From assembly GCA_016214445.1 (NCBI GenBank), contig JACROM010000086.1, positions 1-16,707 of the forward strand: a DNA stretch of 16,707 nucleotides, given 5' to 3'. A program made the position numbers and the translations under genes. The stretch comes from Microcaldota archaeon (GTDB taxonomy: Archaea; Micrarchaeota; Micrarchaeia; Norongarragalinales; Norongarragalinaceae). Positions 7,323 to 14,873 of the stretch are shown piece after piece. Every line of letters begins with the position of its first letter. Within the stretch, counting starts at the first letter, position 1. The notes beneath the pieces were generated by a model. It was not told the origin of the DNA. It saw nothing but the letters and a program-made list of their open reading frames with translations, and made no database searches.

Positions 7323-7619
7323 TCACAGGCGAAAAAAAACCTTTTCAAAATCCTCGATTGTTCCGTTTTTGATTTTTATCCCCTCGCGCTCCAGACTCTC
7401 TTTCTTTTTCCTCGCCCCGCGCGCGAACCCTCCAAGCGAACCATCAGCCTTGACAACCCGGTGGCACGGAACTTCCGGCGAGAAAGGGTTCTTGTTCAAG
7501 GCGTTGCCAACTGCGCGATAAGCCCTGCACCCTAGAGCCCGCGCTATCTCCCCATAGGTTGAAACGCGGCCCTTTGGAATGCGGGCGCACGCCAAGTAAA
7601 CTCTTTCCGCAAAGCTCAC
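7323..7619 (-). CDS. MGMT-like DNA alkyltransferase, single domain
   Basis: About 99 residues. It contains RIPKGRVSTYGEIARALG (DNA-binding helix-turn-helix region), then RAVGNALNKNPF and the active-site motif PCHRVV with the acceptor cysteine, then GSLGGFARG. This is the C-terminal catalytic domain of O6-methylguanine-DNA methyltransferases, which transfer alkyl groups from guanine O6 to the cysteine. The N-terminal domain of full Ogt/MGMT is absent, as in many small archaeal members. I use the GTG at 7619 (or TTG 7628); the upstream extension to 7712 is hydrophobic and not family-like. It lies just downstream of the 23S gene on the same strand. Confidence 0.8.
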   Translation of the reverse strand: MSFAERVYLACARIPKGRVSTYGEIARALGCRAYRAVGNALNKNPFSPEVPCHRVVKADGSLGGFARGARKKKESLEREGIKIKNGTIEDFEKVFFRL

Positions 7620-8011
7620 GCTAAACAATAGACCAAACAAAAAGAAAAAGGTTTTCGCCGAAAGGTTGATTCGTGCAAAGCAAGGTAAACAGCATACTGG
7701 CAAAAACTTCAAGACGTAAAGTCATGAAGGTTGATTCACAAGGAATCAAAAACGACCTTTAGTAACGGTTCGCTGAACTCATCGCTTGCGCTTTGAGCTT
7801 ACACGTCCGTCCTATCAAACCCGTCTGCTACGGGCGGTCTAAGCGGTCTCGTTTTGGGAATGGCTTCGTCCTTAGATGCTTTCAGGACTTATCCAAAAGC
7901 GCGTAGCTATCCTGCATCCCTGTAGAGAACAGGTTCACCAGAGGCGCCGATTCCCCGTTCTTCGAGTAGCAAATTACGCTCGAAAAAACGGAGTGTAAAG
8001 TTCCATCTCTC

Positions 8012-8178
8012 TTAAGCCGCGCAACCGGACATTTTAACCGCAAAATGTTGACATCCTTTCATCCATCCAGCTTTCCGATGGTCGTGAACGACCATCGGTT
8101 CCGCCTCGTCGGAATGCCATCCTTTTTTGCGTATGAAAACCGGGCGTTTCAGGAAAAACACCCTGTCCAGTAACGCGT
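8012..8178 (-). other. BHB intron in the sarcin-ricin loop (23S about 2658)
   Basis: 167 nt. The 5' exon ends AAGUAC and the 3' exon starts GAGAGAUGG; joined they restore the universal AGUACGAGAG loop. The central helix is AAGU/GCUU, with 3-nt bulges ACA and AAG. The inner helix starts CGCG/CGCG and extends over about 12 pairs. No ORF is present. It contains a strong internal hairpin (CCGATGGTCG palindrome). Confidence 0.88.
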
Positions 8179-8360
8179 GTACTTAGGGAACCTTACCCTC
8201 AGACCGCAAAACACTCCTAGGAGATGCCACCGAACTGTCTCGCAACGTTCTGAACCCAACTAACGTGGCTTTTTAATGGATGAACAACCCAACCCTTGGC
8301 GGCTCCTGCACCGCCAGGATAAGCCGAGCCGATAGCGATGTACCAAACCGCGTGGTCGAT

Positions 8361-8447
8361 TTGTTCGATTCACGTCCATATCAAAGAAAATTTCTTTCTT
8401 TTCGGACGGCCGCATTTTCTTTCTTCGTAAGAAAGAAAAGGTGGCCA
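8361..8447 (-). other. Short BHB intron at the tip of helix 89 (23S about 2477)
   Basis: 87 nt. The 5' exon ends GAGUUCAU and the 3' exon starts AUCGACC, as in other 23S rRNAs. The central helix is GUUC/GAAC, with bulges AUU and AAA. The inner helix is weaker (GG/UC, then CAC/GUG). The body consists of A/G- and U/C-rich hairpins (for example TTTCTTTCTT over AAGAAAGAAA). No ORF. A close relative of the sequence follows tRNA-Ala. Confidence 0.82.
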
Positions 8448-8983
8448 ATGAACTCTCGCACGCGACAAGCCTGTTACCCCCGGGGTAGCTTGTCTGACAG
8501 AACAGGGTCCCATTAAAGGACACACTGTTGTTCGTTAAGCCCCACTTTCGTGCCGGCGACCAATTTTGTTATGGTCACCATCAGTCCGACATTTGTCTTT
8601 AACCCTCTACACCCGATTTCTGACCGGATTGAGTCGAACTTTGGGCGCCTTTGTTACCTTGTCGAAGGCGTACCGCCCCAGTCAAACCGCCCACCTGCCG
8701 CTGTCCCCACCCTTGCGGGCGGGTAAGCAACGCAGTCAAAAAATAGCAGTGTCACAATTTCGCCTATCCGTGCCCCAGAAGGCACGGCATAACGGCTCCT
8801 GCTTACGCTTTGATCTCCCAACCGCGTCACAACAACAAGCTGCGGTTAAGCTCCACGGGGTCTTCGTTTCCCCCTAGGAATCCCCGGCATGTTCACCGAG
8901 TAGTAGGTTCACCAGGTCTAAAGCAGGGACAGTGGGACACTCGTTACGCCATTCATGCGAGCCGCCAATTAAGCGGCGAGGTA

Positions 8984-9045
8984 ATGCATTGCCACCCGTC
9001 CAAAAACGGGACTTGGCCCCAAATAAATTAAGGGACTCTGAGCAA
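8984..9045 (-). other. Short BHB intron near 23S 1938
   Basis: 62 nt. The 5' exon ends GGUAGCGUAA and the 3' exon starts UACCUCGCC, giving the archaeal consensus for this region. The central helix is GCGU/AUGC, with bulges AAU and AUU and an inner helix UGCU/GGCA. The body has a CCCGU/ACGGG hairpin. The junction is ambiguous by one or two bases. Confidence 0.75.
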
Positions 9046-9071
9046 TTACGCTACCTTAAGAGAGTCAGAGT

Positions 9072-9108
9072 ATGGAGACCAGACTCCTCCTTTCAGAGAA
9101 ATCCGGTT
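9072..9108 (-). other. 37-nt BHB mini-intron in the helix 69 loop (23S about 1912)
   Basis: The 5' exon ends GGGAGUA and the 3' exon starts ACUCUGAC, restoring the helix 69 stem-loop. The central helix is GGAG/CUCC, with bulges UAA and AUA. The whole intron body is one hairpin of about 12 pairs (ACCGGAUUUCUC with GAGGAGUCUGGU) and a 6-nt loop. This is a complete BHB substrate with almost nothing else. Confidence 0.87.
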
Positions 9109-9365
9109 TACTCCCGCTCTTTACCAGTCCTTCACTCCCTTGAAAAGGAGGTTCAGATACTAGCAGTGAGCAGGCGTCGGCCTCTGTACACAGCGTTTCC
9201 ACTTAGCAGAGACCTATGTTTTTGATAAACAGTCGATGTCCCCTTGTTACTGCGACCTACTAATCCTCCTTCGAGAAACTCTCAGGAAAAAAAGTAGGCA
9301 CCCCTTATGCCGAAGGCACAGGGCTAACTTGCCGAATTCCCTTGCTTTAGTTCTCCTGACGCGCC

Positions 9366-10025
9366 TTAGCTTTCTCTGCTAGGGGCACCTGTACTGGTTT
9401 TACCGAACCCGCAGCGACATGACAAAATTTTCCAAAACTTTCGTGTTTTTTTCGGATGCCAAAACCCGATTTTCTTAAAGTATTCCACTGCATTGCTTCC
9501 GTAAATATCAAGACGATAGAATTTAGACTCGTATATTTTATCCGAAGTCGGGACTTTCGTGCGTTCTACCGCTTCACCAAGCGTGTGGTGAATATTAAAA
9601 CGCTCAAGCACCTTGCTCACGTCATCGCGAAGCGGTTTACTTCGGACGCGCAAGCGGATTCTCGGAAGCTTACCTGCATCAGTAAAAACAACTCCGTCAC
9701 AGCTTATCACGCCGTCTACAAAGTCTTTGTATTCTGATGCAGGAACACAGTTTGGCATCCTGATTGTTTCTGCTTTCCTGCCAATCGGGAGATTAAAAAC
9801 CTGCGTCAAACGCAGCCACATTTGTTTTGATTGCACGTAGACGACGTAGCGATTCCCGCGTTTTTTTATCCGCGGACGCACGTCAAACAAACGCGCAACC
9901 AAAGCGGCCACCATTTTAGCGAATTCTTCATCTTCATCACAGAATTCCCACCAGTACACGTTTTTCCGCGCGTACCTTGGAATACTGCCATCGGCACAAT
10001 GGATCCCCAGAAACAAACCGTACAT
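9366..10025 (-). CDS. LAGLIDADG homing endonuclease (23S intron)
   Basis: A 219-residue site-specific DNA endonuclease that would cut intron-less 23S genes and so spread its intron. It has two LAGLIDADG motifs: LFLGIHCADG (residues about 4-13) and DFVDGVISCDG (about 103-113), each ending in the catalytic acidic residue. The single chain is thus a pseudo-dimer. The ATG at 10025 is 25 bp from a TATA box, implying a leaderless mRNA. The stop lies 36 nt beyond the 3' splice site, so the last 12 residues come from 23S exon sequence and only unspliced or independent transcripts encode the full protein. The frame is intact. Confidence 0.88.
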   Translation of the reverse strand: MYGLFLGIHCADGSIPRYARKNVYWWEFCDEDEEFAKMVAALVARLFDVRPRIKKRGNRYVVYVQSKQMWLRLTQVFNLPIGRKAETIRMPNCVPASEYKDFVDGVISCDGVVFTDAGKLPRIRLRVRSKPLRDDVSKVLERFNIHHTLGEAVERTKVPTSDKIYESKFYRLDIYGSNAVEYFKKIGFWHPKKTRKFWKILSCRCGFGKTSTGAPSRES

Positions 10026-10068
10026 ACTCTACTATACGAAGGTTTTGTTTAAAATTGCCGCTGCGGGC
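9402..10068 (-). other. BHB intron in 23S domain III carrying a LAGLIDADG gene
   Basis: 667 nt, inserted near E. coli position 1600, between ...ACCGAGAA and AAAACCAGUACAGG. The central helix is CGAG/UUCG, with bulges AAG and GUA and a 12-bp inner helix starting CCCGCAGCGG. The joined exon is about four A longer than the usual sequence here, so the exact cut may differ slightly. Confidence 0.88.
10047..10054 (-). promoter_or_regulatory. TATA box of the 23S intron endonuclease
   Basis: TTTTAAAC on the - strand, centred 25 bp before the ATG at 10025. Confidence 0.6.
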
Positions 10069-10808
10069 TTCTCGGTACGGTCGTATGGAATCGTTTTTAG
10101 CTGCTACTAGTGCCAGGATTTTCATTACGACCCGGTCCACAGGAACTCACGCCCCTGCTTCTACCCCGGCCGTACGCCCATCTACTAAATCCGTTCCCCT
10201 TCGGGAACGTCTCCCACGTATCGGTAATTAGCTTTAGTCCCGACAGTTTACGGTGCCACGAACCTTGATGGGTCCGCTGTTACGCGTTGTTTAAAGGATG
10301 GCAGCTTCTGTTCCTACCTCCCCACTGTCTTAGATTCATAACGCCTTGAGTTTACACGTAGCTAATACTTTGGGACCTTAACGTGAGTACGGGTCGTTCC
10401 CCCCTCGGGACACGCGCTTAACTCATGCCCCCAACTCCTGCCTTCTACGACGATGTTGTATTCGGAGTTTGACAAGGTGGTGAGGGATTTCTCCCCCGCT
10501 CCGCCAAATCGGTGGCTCTACCCAACATCTGTCTCAGGCAAGGCTGAACTGCGGTTCACTTCGATGGGAACCCGCTATCGCCAAGCTCGAATGACCTATC
10601 ATCCCTAAACGCAAGTCACCTAAGTGGTTAGACCAACACTAGTTGCAGGCCTCCACCGTTCGGATGAACGGCTTCACCTTGCTCGCGCTTAGATCGCATT
10701 GGCTTCGGGTCTTATAAGAGTGACTCACCGCCTCTTGAGGAATCTTTTGGTTTTCGTAAAAACCAAAATGAACTTGCTCAGACGGCGCCCCTGGGTCCTC
10801 TTGCAAAA

Positions 10809-10833
10809 GCGATTGTTCTGTGCGAACAATCGC
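10809..10833. repeat. GCGATTGTTC palindrome in an expanded 23S helix
   Basis: A perfect 10-bp inverted repeat with a 5-nt loop. It belongs to the same family as the hairpins in the spacers at 11859-11884 and 12456-12479 and, in variant form, in 16S at 16080-16104 and at 5639-5707. Confidence 0.7.
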
Positions 10834-11545
10834 AAGCTATGCAGGACTTGCGGGCTATTTGCTTTCGCTGTGCATAATGCTCGCCACTCCCATAAACTCC
10901 CTGGCTCTTGCTTCGAGAAGTACGACGCGACACTAGGCTTTGGCGAAAGCGCTCGTTCTCTTGTGAACGAACGCGATTTGCGCCCTTTCATGCCGCATCT
11001 TCGCTGTCACCAACCAATTTCAGGCACTTTTCACTGCCCTCCCGGGCTTCTTTTCAATTTTCCCTCACGGTACTGATTACGCTATCGGTCTTGGGGTATA
11101 TTTAGGGTTGGAAGTTAATTCTCCCAAATTCACGCGCCCATGTAAAGACACGCTACTCGGGGACTCTTCACACGCCTGCTGCCTGTTCGCCTACCGGGCT
11201 TTCACCGTCTACGGCGGAGCGTTCCAGCTCACTTCAGCTCTGGCGCATGCGTTAAAAGAAGGCCCGCACACCACATCTGCTGCCCGCTTGCGCGGGAGAT
11301 TCGGTTTGCCCTGTTCCCGTGTTCAGTCGCCTTACTAACGGAATCTCTTTGATTTCTTTTCCTCCGCCTACTAAGTTATTTCAATTCAGCGGGTTCGCGC
11401 TCCTTTCGGAGCAATTCGGGTATCCGTGGTTCGCAGGATGCTTGCTCCTCGCCACGGCTTTTCGCAACGTGCTACGCCCTTCGTCGCTGCCCAAGCCCAA
11501 CCATCCACTGGCTGGCGTTGTAACAACTACTCCTTGTGAACTTTG

Positions 11546-12188
11546 TTTGACTAATCGATAGTCAAAACATGCCAGTTATGTTTCGCTTACCTTGCTTCGC
11601 TTCACGGTACCTTTCGGCTATTTCAGCGAAGCGGTTGTTCGGAGTTTTGCGATGATTGCGGAGCTTTGCGATTGGTCTTCCAGAAGACCAATCGCTTCCA
11701 ACCGTTCCCATCGCTTCCAACTGCTCGAAACAACCGCGGCCTCATTCCAAAAGTTTCTTCAGCTTAAGATTTCCGAACCTGCGAAAAGGTTTTTCGGAAA
11801 CCTCTCGAGCGAAGTCGTTGACCTTTGCGGTCAACGACGACTAACTCTTTTGAGCGAAGCGATTGTTTCTTGCGAAACAATCGCAACCAACTCAGTTGCA
11901 TTCAAGCGTTTTGAGGCGCTTGGAACGCATCATTGTTTTTTGCTTTGTTTTTCTCTTTAGTTTTTGACGCACGTTTGATTCGCGCGCAAAATCCCTTTTT
12001 TGGACCGGCCAGCTTGTCAGTTTTTCTTTTTCGGCAGGCCGCATTTCGTCGCAAAGCCAAGCTTTGCGAACGTCATGCAAACTCTCCGAGTTTGTGATGT
12101 CGCAAATGCTTGACGCATTTGCAAGCACACTACAAAGCCAGCGAGGCTTTGTTCGTGTCTTTCTTCCCAAGAAAGAAAAGGCGACCAA
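11546..12188. repeat. tRNA-Ala/23S spacer with palindromes and an intron-like segment
   Basis: No gene is supported. The left half (11620-11900) is a chain of hairpins with GAGCGAAGCGATTG-like borders and CAATCGCAACC ends, for example 11859-11884. The right half (about 12021-12188) resembles the helix 89 intron of 23S in its two ends. Its middle is occupied by further palindromes, including CAAAGCCAGCGAGGCTTTG near 12132-12150, which recurs as a palindrome near 16627 inside the 16S h12 intron. Confidence 0.65.
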
Positions 12189-12317
12189 TGGACTCGGCGG
12201 GATTTGAACCCGCGGCCTCGTGATCTCTTGGCTTTTCTTTCTAGCGCAGGTCTTTCTTTTTGCAAAAGAAAGAAGTGCTTGCAAATCACGCGCGCTACCA
12301 GTCTGCGCCACGAGCCC
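12189..12317 (-). tRNA. tRNA-Ala(UGC) with intron
   Basis: The usual archaeal 16S-23S spacer tRNA. Acceptor GGGCTCG/CGAGTCC; D stem GCGC/GCGC; anticodon stem CGTGA/TCACG; loop TTTGCAA with anticodon TGC; T arm GCGGG-TTCAAAT-CCCGC; discriminator A; no encoded CCA. The gene is split by an intron at the canonical 37/38 position (12225-12279). Confidence 0.94.
12225..12279 (-). other. BHB intron in tRNA-Ala, position 37/38
   Basis: 55 nt. The central helix is TTTG/CAAG, with bulges CAA and AGA, cut after A37 and before A38. The body is AAAG/CTTT-rich, like the short rRNA introns. Confidence 0.88.
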
Positions 12318-12663
12318 CTTTGAGCAAAACCGACGATTCGCAAAGAATCGTCGGCAACCTGCTCTGAGCGAAGCGATTGGTCTGAGCTTTGCGATGATTT
12401 CCTTGAAATCATCGCTTCCAACCATTTGACCAATCGCAACCAACTGTTGAGCGAAGCGATTGTTCCGAAGAACAACCGCAACCACCTCTTCAAGTTTTCG
12501 GCGCGTTTTGCGCCGAACGCTTCTTTGGCTCACGCGCGCAATACTTCCGGGTTTGCGCCGAGTTTGAGTGTAATGCAGGCTCCGAATATTGCAAGGTTGG
12601 ATGGGCTTCAAGGACTTAAGACCAAAAAGCCCCCTAACTTCCAAACGTTGGTTCTTACAACCG
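12318..12663. repeat. 16S/tRNA-Ala spacer with repeat copies
   Basis: No gene is supported. It holds a 57-nt repeat at 12366-12422 (inverted copy at 5571-5627, one mismatch), the hairpin 12456-12479 and a CGACGATTC palindrome near 12330-12351. The part next to 16S (12540-12663) shows nothing I can name; it should contain the 16S 3' processing stem, whose partner lies outside the window. Confidence 0.65.
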
Positions 12664-12707
12664 ATTGGAGGTGATCTAACCGCAGGTTCCCCTACGGTTA
12701 CCTTGTT

Positions 12708-12986
12708 CACGTTTCCATGCAAGTCTGCAGGACTTGCTGGCCCCACAAATTCGAAGAATTTGTGCGGGTCCACATGTCGCCATGCGGCGTGGACTATATC
12801 ACCATCTTGAAGAAAGTCTTCAAGAGCTCAGCGTGTAGTCTCTGAGGGGTTAACTCTAACTAAAGTAGAGCAACTTCCCTGCTGATTGACCCCACCTTAT
12901 TCGTTGCCGAATAAGGATGCTCGGGTGTTTCCAGCATATAGCTAAGTTTTTCTGCACTTTCGCAAGTGCAGGTCGCAACATAGTTT
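12708..12986 (-). ncRNA. Group I intron in 16S at U1498
   Basis: 279 nt, no ORF. All four conserved core segments are present in order in the sense strand: P (GCUGGAAAC, 12927-12935), Q (AAUCAGCAGGGAAG, 12874-12887), R (CCUCAGAGACUACACG, 12832-12847) and S (GAUAUAGUCC, 12791-12800). P1 forms between the exon end GUCGU and the internal guide GCGAC, with the required U.G wobble at the splice site. The intron ends in G and the 3' exon begins AACAAGG. Removal restores GUCGUAACAAGG. It should self-splice with a guanosine cofactor. It is the only non-BHB intron in the operon. Confidence 0.95.
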
Positions 12987-13262
12987 ACGACTTAACCCTC
13001 CTCACAAAGCTCTAGCTCGACTCTCGCTCAACACGAGAGCCTCACTAAAACCTCACTTGGATGGCTTGACGGGCGGTGTGTGCAAGGAACAGGGACTTAT
13101 TCACCGCGCGATGATGACGCGCGATTACTAGCCATTCCAACTTCATGGGGACGAGTTTCAGCCCCCAATCTGAACTGGGATCCGGTTTCTGAGATTGCCT
13201 TCTCCTTTCGGAGTCGGAACCCATTGTCCGGACCATTGTATGCCACGTGTGGCCCAGGAGAT

Positions 13263-13941
13263 TCAGGCCTTTTGCCGCTGGTAGTGATTATACAGCGTTT
13301 TCCACTTCGGATGAAAAAGATCGAACAAATCCAAAAATTTTCGAATTTCGCTCTGGGTGTTGATATCAACGGCCCAACAGCAATCTTTCGCGTTAAGGTA
13401 AGCCTTGATGCCTCTTCCACGAATGAAATCGTAGACGTATGAGGCAACGGGCTTGTTCTTGACCTTAAAGCGGATTCGAAAATATTTTCCGCGAATTATA
13501 GCTGATTGCAAAAATAATCGTACTTTGGCTGCCTCGTAAAAGGAGCCTTAAAAAGTACAGATATTTTCGTTATTCGCTATTAGTTCAAACCAACCCTCTG
13601 CATCGTACAAACCTGATACGAACGCAAAACTTTCATCCAATGAAAGTTTTGGCGGCATCATTGTTTGCGTTTTGTTGCCTGCGTTTAGGTTGAACTTAGA
13701 GGCTAATTTTTTCTTTCTGAAAAGCTTCGGAATAAACCGAAATCTTCCAAACATTACCCCCTTTTGAATCGAAGACTATTGAAGTCTTCAAACCCAAAGA
13801 GTTCAGAAAATCGCAAACAACAAGTTTAAACAGAGAATTGTTGGTTGAAATAACCACGCGGTTTGTTTTGCCTTCGATGTGTCCGTCTCCAGCTATTAAA
13901 CCAGCTAGATAACTTTCGACATCAAAGACCGCACGATTCAT
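13263..13941 (-). pseudogene. Broken LAGLIDADG homing endonuclease (16S 1205 intron)
   Basis: About 225 codons with two lesions. The first part (from ATG 13941, preceded by GGTGAT as Shine-Dalgarno) has motif 1 YLAGLIAGDGHIEG. A frameshift in an A-rich run near 13700-13715 moves the frame; the second part has motif 2 FVSGLYDAEGWFEL. A TAA at 13548-13550 then interrupts the same frame, which reads on through KYFRIRFKVKNK to a stop at 13263, seven bases into the 3' exon. The homology runs across both breaks, so it was one protein. No TATA box is seen before it, unlike the three intact intron genes. Confidence 0.8.
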
Positions 13942-14110
13942 CCAATATCACCAAACTCGTTTTGACGAGCCGTCTCATGTTCTTTTAGGCGTAAGCCGAC
14001 CCCAAAAGGGGAAAAAGAACAATGAAGACGGCGAGTCTTATTTGTTGGTGATAACGGAATCGTGCGGGTGTTCGAAGTGGATTTTAGCGCATTTGCATCT
14101 CTACCAGCGT
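13270..14110 (-). other. BHB-like intron at 16S 1205 with decayed LAGLIDADG gene
   Basis: 841 nt. The 5' exon ends GUCUGUAU and the 3' exon starts GGCCUGAAUC, as in other 16S rRNAs. A perfect 9-bp inner helix CGCUGGUAG/CUACCAGCG is clear. The central helix is weak (UGU/GCA, three pairs), so the cut may be off by one or two bases. From memory, 1205 is a known archaeal 16S intron site. Confidence 0.78.
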
Positions 14111-14118
14111 ATACAGAC
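14111..14118 (-). other. 8-nt 16S micro-exon between two introns
   Basis: GUCUGUAU corresponds to E. coli positions 1198-1205. It is flanked by the 1197 and 1205 introns and completes the exon sequence GACGCUAG-GUCUGUAU-GGCCUGAAUC, matching the archaeal consensus. Confidence 0.82.
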
Positions 14119-14873
14119 TACGCCTTTTGACCTGGTCCTAAGAATATGAGTAAGTCTTCGCTATTCGTGAAAACTTTATCAAAAGGACCTTGTAGCTCCT
14201 CAAAATCAGTTGACACTAACGGCAACTTCACTTCAATTAACGCGTAAAGTTTTAGCGTTGGATAAAGAAATTTAATCTTGTATCCTTCATATGCCAATTC
14301 GCGCGTTTTCTTGGTTTGTTGCCGCCTGTTTGTCGTAACTAATCGCTTGCATTCAATTACACAGTTTGGCAAGACAATATCAGCAATAATTTTATTGCCA
14401 AGAGATTTGTTTGCTTCAGGTTTGAAGCCGTTCTTACTAAGTTTTTTCAGTAAGTCGTCCTCTTGGGTGGTGAGCCTCAATTTCATTGAAGCATGCGCAC
14501 CTTTTTGTCTTGCTCTCACTGCTTTTTCATCTGTTTTGTTCGCTTTGAACCAGCCATCGGATTCTTCATTGAATTTATTGAAGAACCTTCTGACGCGTTC
14601 AGGCTCAAAATCCAGACTAACCTTTGCAAGAATGTTCGCGGCAGTTTTTTCCTTCATTGTTTTGATTTTCTCCTTCTCGTACTTTACCGAGTTCGTTAAA
14701 CCCGTAACTTCCTCGAATTTTGGCTGTGAAAGACCCATATTGAGCCTTAACAAAAGCACAAAAGCAGGACGGTTACAGAGAATAACTGGAGAAATTTCTT
14801 TGAAGGAACTTGTATCTGCCTTGAATTCATCGATTAATTCGTTCAACTGACCATAAGAGATTTTAAAGGCCAT
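14118..14873 (-). CDS. HTH plus PD-(D/E)XK nuclease, probable homing endonuclease
   Basis: 251 residues from the ATG at 14873. Residues about 40-80 (LLLRLNMGLSQPKFEEVTGL... EKIKTM) look like an XRE-type helix-turn-helix. The C-terminal half has a restriction-like core: D165 in IIADIVLP and E174-x-K176 in VIECKRL, the PD-(D/E)XK metal-binding pattern, followed by a basic helix (TTNRRQQTKKTRELAYEG). There is no LAGLIDADG motif. PD-(D/E)XK homing enzymes are known from bacterial group I introns (I-SspI type). The role here is inferred from its place inside an rRNA intron. A TATA box 25 bp before the ATG predicts a leaderless mRNA. The stop codon UAG spans the 3' splice junction. Confidence 0.75.
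   Translation of the reverse strand: MAFKISYGQLNELIDEFKADTSSFKEISPVILCNRPAFVLLLRLNMGLSQPKFEEVTGLTNSVKYEKEKIKTMKEKTAANILAKVSLDFEPERVRRFFNKFNEESDGWFKANKTDEKAVRARQKGAHASMKLRLTTQEDDLLKKLSKNGFKPEANKSLGNKIIADIVLPNCVIECKRLVTTNRRQQTKKTRELAYEGYKIKFLYPTLKLYALIEVKLPLVSTDFEELQGPFDKVFTNSEDLLIFLGPGQKA

Larger units (their letters stand above)
7733..11545 (-). rRNA. 23S rRNA, interrupted by five introns
   Basis: Read on the - strand, the sequence matches archaeal 23S over its full length: the GTGGATGG motif near the 5' end, the GTPase-centre region, domain III, helix 69, the peptidyl-transferase region and the sarcin-ricin loop. The termini are set by a perfect 10-bp helix 1: TTCACAAGGA near 11531-11540 pairs with TCCTTGTGAA near 7735-7745. 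Five insertions interrupt conserved sequence: 9402-10068, 9072-9108, 8984-9045, 8361-8447 and 8012-8178. Without them about 2793 nt remain, normal for an archaeon. Several variable helices are extended by near-perfect hairpins (10741-10780, 10809-10833, 10950-10980). Ends are good to about 10 nt. Confidence 0.93.

Noticed and set aside
7955..8000. Possible intron after the sarcin-ricin stem
   Set aside because: The extra about 40 nt fold as an extended helix 96-like hairpin; no BHB could be fitted.
8260..9225. Several open frames on both strands
   Set aside because: They lie wholly inside conserved 23S rRNA sequence.
9264..9300. Possible mini-intron in a 23S stem
   Set aside because: The helix is about 25 nt longer than usual but is a plain extended stem-loop with no bulge pair.
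10741..10785. Possible further BHB intron in 23S
   Set aside because: A perfect TTTTGGTTTT hairpin is present, but no proper central helix and bulges can be drawn, and the site is a naturally variable helix.
11892..12773. Long - strand open frame of 293 codons
   Set aside because: It crosses tRNA-Ala, its spacer repeats and the 16S 3' end; the translation is repeat- and RNA-derived, with no protein-like features.
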